This document shows positions 54,884 through 60,000 of a stretch of DNA of 60,000 bases, piece after piece; position 1 is the first letter of the stretch, and every line of letters starts with the position of its first letter. Source of the stretch: Symsagittifera roscoffensis (Eukaryota > Xenacoelomorpha > Acoela > Convolutidae). The stretch is taken from assembly GCF_963678635.1 (NCBI RefSeq), contig NC_087062.1:57492129-57552128 (forward strand), given 5' to 3'. Under the pieces are notes generated by a model that saw only the letters and a list, made by a program, of their open reading frames with translations, was not told the origin of the DNA and ran no database searches. The position numbers and the translations under genes were made by a program.

Positions 54884-56218
54884 TCACTTTGTTACGTCCA
54901 GAGTTGATAAAATCTTACTTACTGTCTTTTTCGATATATCAAAATTCGTTAACAAGGGATTTTCAAATTGAATATCTCTAATACTAAAACTTTCTTTAGG
55001 ATTAAAAACTGATTGAAAGAAGTCGTTTAGCATGTTGACTTGTTCGTTTGGATTTGTGCTTTCAACTTCATCTTTTATGAGTAACTTAGGAAGACTTGTA
55101 TGTTTATTCAAGTTCTTTAGGTGTTTAAAAATTACATAAGTGTTCCGTGTTCTAAGCAATTCCTCTTGGTAGTTTCTCCTGTCCAATTCCGATGATTCAG
55201 TTACTAAATTTTCAAACAGTTTAACTTGTTGTCTTCTGTAGTTGGTAGGTTTGAGTATACATGATTGCCGTTTTGTTTGTAACTTTTTGATCAAATTTGA
55301 AGTGCTACTTGTTATCCAAGGTGGAAGTGATTTCCTATGTCTTGTTCTGAGAGGCACAAAACTCTTAATGATTTCATCCAAATATTGGGTGTACTCCTCA
55401 TGCATTTTGTTAATGTTTGTGTGGCATACTGGTTCAAATGGGTTCTCGTTTATAAAATTGTTTATTCCTTCAAAATCGGCATTTCCAAAACTTCTAAAAT
55501 TTTCCAAGTATGGTTTCGGCTCTGATACCGTGCATTCAATAGACAACATTATGGCATTGTGATCTGAGCAGTCATAAATCTTGGAAACGTTAAAATCTTG
55601 TTCGGCACTTGTATAGCAATTCCGATAAAAGGCTACGTCTAGTATGTTCTTCACACATGTTGGGAAATCTATCGCCTGCCTAAAGAGTCCATTTTCAAAA
55701 ATTTGCAGTATTTGGTTTTCTTCCTCGTCAGTACTGGTGAGGGTGTTCCAGTTTGTTTCTGGGAAATTTAAATCCCCACATAAGAGAAGCGGTTTGTTTT
55801 TAGGAATGGCTTTGATCAGTTGTTCAAATTCATGCACTTTGTATCTGTAATTACTGTTTTTTGGCGGATTGTAGAATGAGCCAATTATCATTTCAGTTTG
55901 ATGAAGTTTTATACTACATAGCACACATGAATCAGGAATGTCATGTTTGGTGGATAAGTCCTCGGTAATTAGACCATTCTTGACAGCTATTAGGCTACCT
56001 CCGTGACAGTTTTTACCACTCACAATAGCTCTATCAGATCTATAGATGTTATATTCACTTAGAAAAAGCTCTGATGATTGAATATTCTCGTTAAGCCAAG
56101 TTTCGCTTAAGCATATGACATTAAAATTTCCAACTGCAATTGCATTTGCTAGCTTAGTTCTTCTCTCTATGTTGATTAGGCTTCTAGTATTTAGTTGCAG
56201 AATGTTGAGGAATCCTAG
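54884..56218 (-). CDS. LINE-2 endonuclease (ORF2 N-terminal part)
   Basis: The frame opens right after the ORF1 TGA with LGFLNILQLNTRSL (the usual first strand of the AP-endonuclease fold), then ICLSETWLNENI, GGSLIAVKNG, SFYNPPKNSNYRYK, LLLCGDLNFPETNW, IDFPTCVKNILDVAF and the catalytic SDHNAIMLSI. There is no ATG at the border; the first in-frame ATG or GTG comes much later, inside the domain. The frame is stopped by TGA (54884-54886) within the linker DVTK-stop-SGPNGLPP, where related elements have one residue such as Ala, Ser or Cys. Confidence 0.85.
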   Translation of the reverse strand, partial: LGFLNILQLNTRSLINIERRTKLANAIAVGNFNVICLSETWLNENIQSSELFLSEYNIYRSDRAIVSGKNCHGGSLIAVKNGLITEDLSTKHDIPDSCVLCSIKLHQTEMIIGSFYNPPKNSNYRYKVHEFEQLIKAIPKNKPLLLCGDLNFPETNWNTLTSTDEEENQILQIFENGLFRQAIDFPTCVKNILDVAFYRNCYTSAEQDFNVSKIYDCSDHNAIMLSIECTVSEPKPYLENFRSFGNADFEGINNFINENPFEPVCHTNINKMHEEYTQYLDEIIKSFVPLRTRHRKSLPPWITSSTSNLIKKLQTKRQSCILKPTNYRRQQVKLFENLVTESSELDRRNYQEELLRTRNTYVIFKHLKNLNKHTSLPKLLIKDEVESTNPNEQVNMLNDFFQSVFNPKESFSIRDIQFENPLLTNFDISKKTVSKILSTLDVTK

Positions 56219-56791
56219 TCAATGCTGGGGTTCCTGAACTTCAGTGTCAATAGTTACTTTCACACCATCATTGAACAATTCTAGATTCCTTATTTTCAGC
56301 TTTTTGCGAGGAACGCCTTCATCTAGTAGTTGTCTTCGTTTCTTAAGGATTCCGTTCTCTTTAATTGCACTCTCTTTGGTCAATGCTGGTAGCAGGTAGA
56401 CCTCTTTTTCGACCAATTGTTCTCGCTTTTCTCGGCTTTTTGCTAGTACTAGTCGAGCTCCATGTTCGCTAGGTACAGTTACCAGCAGTGTTCTTGGCTT
56501 CATTCGATTACGATCAAATTTTCCCAGTCGTTTTAGTTCTATTATTTTCGGCTTCACTCCAATTATGTCTGGTATTTCGTTTACTTCGTCATTTGTTGGG
56601 ACAAGGTTTTCTCCTTTTGTTTTCTCAGGGTCCTCTTTGACCCCTTGTATCCCAAAACTTTGATTTATGTTGTGATCAGAGTTAGATCTGGCAGCATGTT
56701 GAGTGGTTTGAGCTTGATTTATCCGGGTGGTGGTTTCAGCAGCTACAACGGCACTATAAGTTTTTTCCACTTTATCGCATGTCGTTTTCAT
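56219..56791 (-). CDS. LINE-2 ORF1 C-terminal domain
   Basis: 190 codons. The middle and end read IELKRLGKFDRNRMKPRTLLVTVPS and AKSREKREQL, the same RLGKF...RPRTLLVTF pattern as in LINE-1 ORF1, typical of the nucleic-acid-binding end of CR1/L2 ORF1. It ends CAG CAT TGA at 56219. The next codons, CTA GGA TTC, continue the same frame into the endonuclease. Confidence 0.8.
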   Translation of the reverse strand: MKTTCDKVEKTYSAVVAAETTTRINQAQTTQHAARSNSDHNINQSFGIQGVKEDPEKTKGENLVPTNDEVNEIPDIIGVKPKIIELKRLGKFDRNRMKPRTLLVTVPSEHGARLVLAKSREKREQLVEKEVYLLPALTKESAIKENGILKKRRQLLDEGVPRKKLKIRNLELFNDGVKVTIDTEVQEPQH

Positions 56792-57114
56792 TGCATTTCC
56801 AATTTTTGATCTACTAAATCGGTAAGTCTTCTTTCCATGCTTTTAAGGCTTTCAGTTACATCAATGTTTGAGAGCTTCTCGTCTATGTTGGCCAGGGTTT
56901 TGCATCTTATAAAAATGTCTCGTTCATTATTTTGCACACAAGTATTACAAAGCAACATGACATTCGGCCCTAGTTCTTTTATTCCATTTATGGCCACTAG
57001 AGACAACCCAACACAAGTTGGTTCCAAATGCATTTGAGCGTTGCATGCGACACAAGTGTATGTTTTCTCGTTGCCGGCAAAGCCTCTTTTACATGTTTTG
57101 CAGTTTTTGCCCAT
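56788..57114 (-). CDS. LINE-2 PHD-like zinc-finger ORF
   Basis: 108 codons starting MGKNCKTCKRGF. Cys/His spacing CxxC...CVAC...H...C...LLCNTCVQ fits a PHD-like zinc ribbon (residues 5-60); a helix follows with NIDEKLSNIDVTESLKSME, probably a coiled coil for ORF1 self-association. The stop TGA overlaps the next ATG as ATGA (56791-56788). This allows coupled termination-reinitiation, or it marks a frameshift in a once-fused ORF1. Confidence 0.75.
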   Translation of the reverse strand: MGKNCKTCKRGFAGNEKTYTCVACNAQMHLEPTCVGLSLVAINGIKELGPNVMLLCNTCVQNNERDIFIRCKTLANIDEKLSNIDVTESLKSMERRLTDLVDQKLEMQ

Positions 57115-57139
57115 TTTTGCTTATACTATGGATAGAAAA

Positions 57140-57272
57140 ACAGTTAAACCTGGTGGTTCCCGAAAAGGGGAGGCCTGTGGCTCACTCAGGGGAAAAAGAA
57201 GAAATAGACAAACCTGGTGGTTCCCGAAAAGGGGAGGCCTGCGGTTCACTATTTCTACTTACGTTAATAGGG
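57140..57272 (-). repeat. two 64-base direct repeats between the esterase and PHD ORFs
   Basis: AAACCTGGTGGTTCCCGAAA starts at 57145 and again at 57209. Each unit continues GGGGAGGCCTG. Repeats in a LINE leader often carry promoter activity; that role is only inferred here. Confidence 0.8.
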
Positions 57273-57855
57273 GCACTGACAGTTCTTGAAACGACACTCG
57301 TAATATACCAGATGTCCTTCTGTATTGCAGATGTTCGAATGTTTATCGTATAAGATTTTATTCTTGAGAATACTTTTAATGCCCTTCAGACCTTCTTCAC
57401 TGAGGTGCACTTCGTCAGTTTTCAAATGACATGAGCTGTGGATTTTTTCACTCACTCCTCTAAACTTCCAAGTTCCTTTTATCTTTCTTAGGAATTCGTT
57501 TGTTTTTGCAGATCGAGCTCGGTTCTCACTACGATGAGGGATTCCGATGACGAAAACTTTCACACAGCTCCTCGGCTAGCTTCGACAGTTCTTCAGCAAT
57601 GTCGCCTGCAGGTATACTGGAGGGGTCTTTTCCGTTGAAGGCGTCGTTTCCGCCGATGAGCAGAGCGATGATGTTGAATTTGTCTTTCTCGGGTAAGAAG
57701 TTTTGGACCGCACCAATTCGGGCCCCAGGTAGGGACAAGATATTGAAATTTGGAAAATCAAGATGGCGTGCTTGAGAATCCGCAATCTGGAGATTTTTTG
57801 AAGATGATGTCTTGAGCAAGTGATATCTTCTGTCGGACATTTTATCGCGGGGCAA
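57264..57855 (-). pseudogene. LINE-2 SGNH-type esterase region, one frameshift
   Basis: The first frame (57855-57529) has block I as LQIADSQARHL (catalytic Ser in ADSQ), GARIGAV, and block III as LLIGGNDAF (oxyanion Asn). The second frame (57563-57264) has VFVIGIPHR and block V DEVHLSEEG (catalytic Asp-His). All SGNH catalytic residues are therefore present. The two frames overlap at a TG run (CTGTGTGAAA, about 57552-57562), where a 2-base loss or a 1-base gain would explain the break. The esterase is thought to help retrotransposition of CR1-like elements, perhaps by acting on membranes or lipids. Confidence 0.78.
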
Positions 57856-57904
57856 CCATTGCTACCCCGGTAAACATTTCAAGTATCTGAAACTATTTAA
57901 TAAT

Positions 57905-59278
57905 ATACAGTGGAGCTTCCCACAACTCTTTCTCACACTGAAACCAATATCTCGAATCGGGAGGGCAGATTGAAACTCGTCTGTTCGATTAAATTAAAAT
58001 CACAGATTTGGGAGGGTAGTAATTTTCAAAAAATGGTCAAATAATCGAAAATTTGAATTTTCTGAGTGCCAAATTTTTTTTAGTGTTAACAAAAATTTGG
58101 CGTAGCCGCTTATGCAAGGGAACTTCCCACAACCTTTTTTTTCGTTGAACCCAAAATCTCCGATTTGGACAGATTTTTTGAGAAAATAATTTTTTTTAAA
58201 TTCAAAAAAATTGGGTTAAAAAATCCCCCACACACTTTTTTCGAAGGCTGTAGAAAGTAGAGTAAGATAGAAAAAATAGACTAGCGGATTATGCAGGCAC
58301 ACAGGGGAGTGGCCACACTTCCCTTTGGTGCCACTCTTTTGAAAATCGGCTGAGTAGTTTTTTTGACAAAAAAAAAACGAAATTTTGTCAAAAGCGTCCA
58401 AAAAAATTTAAAAAAAAACCAATCCCAAAAACAATTTCATACCTGTTTTTATCAAAACGGGAATTTGTATGATTTTGATTGGCCGAACAATTTTAATTGT
58501 ATCATTCAGACATATTTGTCATTTTTATGGAACTTGGATCATCTTGTACATATTGTAAAAAAAAATTATCCTGATGATGCTAATTATGGTGAAAATATTC
58601 GAATTAACATTTTGAAATTCTTGTTTTTTTTCTTTAAGTTTTTTACCCTTTTAGTGAAAAATCAATATCAACAAGGTGCTGGTTCCGAATTTTTTTTACC
58701 ATATAATCAGTGATAAGCGCGTAAAATTCGGCTTTTTTTCAACAGATTATCTACATATTGTAATATTCGCTCGGAAGTCATATCGACGGAAAATGAAGCT
58801 AGGTTGTAAAACGACTGGCTAGCTTCTAACCACAGTTTTACATGCTTTTAACCGTCTCTACCAAAGCCAGTTTTTTGTGTGGTCCTTTTAACTTCGGGTC
58901 GCCAAAACATAGGGCCCATACCAGCATTATAAAAATACATCAAAAAATAATATTGCAGGAATTAAGTCAAGTCAGCATTTAATGCATTGTTATTAAAAGT
59001 TTTTACTTCAACCGTCCCTCTTCTAGCAAAGAAAAGTAAATCCCAGTTTAATGACTTCAAAATCTGTTAATTTTATCAAATTCTTAAGTTTCTTAAAAAT
59101 TCAAGTGATTACAAGAACTTGTTACGTTGAAATGGGCTAAAACGTTGCTCATTAGATTTGGCACGGTAGTTTTCGAAAAAAGTCAAAAAGTTTCAAACAA
59201 GCGTGAAAAAAAATCGACAATTTGACTTTTCCGAGGGTCACAAGTTTTTGTGTAAGAAAATTGGGCGTAACCACTTAT
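57905..59278. repeat. uninterrupted 1.37-kb repeat unit
   Basis: Begins ACAGTGGAGCTTCCCACAAC and ends GGGCGTAACCACTTAT. The next unit starts at 59279 with the same words, so units stand head to tail with a period of about 1372 bases. Inside is AATTTGGCGTAGCCGCTTATG. No long open frame; a 116-codon frame at 58363-58713 is AT-rich and probably accidental. Despite the CAGTG start I see no matching inverted end. Confidence 0.75.
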
Positions 59279-59520
59279 ACAGTGGAGCTTCCCACAACAC
59301 TTTCTCACACTGAAACCAATATCTCGAATCGGGAGGGCAGATTGAAACTCGTCTGTTTGATTGAAATTAAAATCACAGATTTGGGAGGGTAGTAATTTTC
59401 AAAAAATGGTTAAATAATCGAAAGTTTGAATTTTCTGAGTGCCAAATTTATTTTAGTGTTAACAAAAATTTGGCGTAGCCGCTTATGCAAGGGAACTTCC
59501 CACAACCTTTTTTTTCGTTT
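59279..59520. repeat. start of the next 1.37-kb repeat unit, truncated
   Basis: Repeats the first ~240 bases of the previous unit, up to CCCACAACC(T)n, then leaves the homology at TTCGTTTTGCGC. Confidence 0.75.
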
Positions 59521-60000
59521 TGCGCTTCGGTAAGAACGCTCAGATTAACTTAGTTACATGCAAAAACAGTGAGCTTTTGGCTGGGTCTCAGAATCCCCAG
59601 ACAGCGATGTCACTCCTGAAAATAGGGCTACTACTTATTTATTATATTACTTTTGTTTTTGTTCAGTAGATAAAAATCACCCTTCCCATCGCAGTTGGAT
59701 CAACCTTTTCCCTCAACTCCTAGCTTCTCATACTCTGAAAATGAATTTAGAGGTTATTTATTCAATTCAGGACATTCCAAGAAGCTAAAATATTGCTAGA
59801 ACAGAGTTTGAGTTCTCTTCCTGAGACCCTTCCGGATTCTGGAATCCGGACGAAGAGCGGTCTTATCATCCTTCCGGAAGGCTGGTAATTTCGTCCCAAT
59901 ACCCTTCCTGTTTATCGGGAAGTCTTCGGTAAAGATTGTACAGTTACAATTGTTACAATTCTGAATGGTCTTACGTTAACGTCAATCTTTGCAATTTCTT
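59521..60000. other. unassigned end of the window
   Basis: No gene or known repeat recognised. It contains two short palindromes: TCCGGATTC-TG-GAATCCGGA (59831-59850) and CCTTCCGGAAGG (59870-59881). A CATCGCAG at about 59684 after a T-rich run could be a splice acceptor, but no exon can be confirmed. Confidence 0.4.

Larger units (their letters stand above)
48904..55617. repeat. second copy of the 6.71-kb tandem duplication
   Basis: Partner of 42190-48903. It runs without a break into the 5' half of LINE-2, so it is the version linked to the full-length LINE-2. Confidence 0.95.
53314..57900 (-). mobile_element. LINE-2 copy 2: nearly full-length CR1-like LINE
   Basis: About 4.6 kb inserted in the 1.37-kb repeat (CCACTTAT before, ACAGTGGAGC after, which are adjacent in the uninterrupted copy at 59270-59290). 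In order on the minus strand: an SGNH esterase region (57855-57264), a spacer with two 64-base repeats, a PHD-like ORF (57114-56788), an ORF1 C-terminal ORF (56791-56219), endonuclease (56218-54884), reverse transcriptase (54883-53381) and a (CAA)n tail. Esterase and PHD domains in ORF1 are described for CR1-like elements. Two in-frame TGAs and one frameshift are present. Confidence 0.88.

Noticed and set aside
57905-59278. Calling the 1.37-kb repeat a pogo-type transposon because of its CAGTG start
   Set aside because: No matching inverted end or TA duplication was found, and units stand head to tail.
1-60000. Naming the species (for example an appendicularian or Hydra)
   Set aside because: AT-richness, LINE types and possible trans-splicing fit several lineages, and nothing here is diagnostic.

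Overview
The window is animal nuclear DNA that is strongly AT-rich and packed with repeats. The evidence is a cyclin gene split by GT-AG spliceosomal introns, CR1/L2-type LINEs (PHD finger, SGNH esterase, endonuclease, reverse transcriptase), tRNA-derived SINEs, a copia-type LTR element, Helitron-like elements and a TA-flanked fold-back element. I cannot name the species. AG dinucleotides lie 1-7 bases before two start codons, which would suit a lineage with spliced-leader trans-splicing, but this is not proven.

Host genes are all on the minus strand. The main one is a cyclin B family gene, most like cyclin B3. I could assemble it from nine phase-compatible exons: exon 1 near 32.0 kb (destruction box RxxLxxxxN and KEN box), exons 2-3 at 21.3-21.9 kb, exon 4 at 20.0-20.7 kb, exon 5 at 19.8 kb, and exons 6-9 (cyclin box) at 17.2-10.5 kb. 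Together they code for about 620 residues; a short last exon is missing. A second gene of two exons and 229 residues, which I do not recognise, lies only about 220 bases upstream of cyclin exon 1.

Three long direct duplications shape the window. (1) 1261-10026 and 10227-18759 both carry cyclin exons 6-9. Both edges of this duplication coincide exactly with the edges of a 200-N gap, so it is almost certainly two overlapping contigs or haplotypes left unmerged. (2) 29519-35574 and 35581-41629 both carry cyclin exon 1, the unknown gene, a piece of an LTR element and Helitron-like arrays. The proximal copy of the unknown gene has a 2-base frameshift. (3) 42190-48903 and 48904-55617 are nearly identical (six differences seen) and carry a plus-strand LINE plus part of a minus-strand LINE.

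Region by region: 1-10 kb is cyclin 3' exons (copy A) in a sea of repeats; 10-19 kb is copy B; 19.7-22 kb holds cyclin exons 5 to 2; 22-29 kb is cyclin intron 1, filled with SINE heads, short repeats and a Helitron-like element; 29.1-31.5 kb is a short LTR element; 31.8-33.0 kb holds cyclin exon 1 and the unknown gene; 33.3-35.5 kb holds arrays of ~170-base monomers; 35.6-41.6 kb repeats the previous block; 41.6-59.5 kb is a 1.37-kb repeat that has been broken by two LINE families; 59.5-60 kb has nothing I can assign.

The most interesting signal is in the LINEs. In both families ORF1 and ORF2 are in the same reading frame, separated by one UGA. The UGA is followed by CUAG in one family and by CAAUCA in the other, and both match known stop-codon readthrough contexts. 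In the minus-strand family the PHD ORF also overlaps the next ORF by ATGA. Other in-frame stops show that both elements are at least partly decayed, so recoding is a hypothesis to test on other copies.
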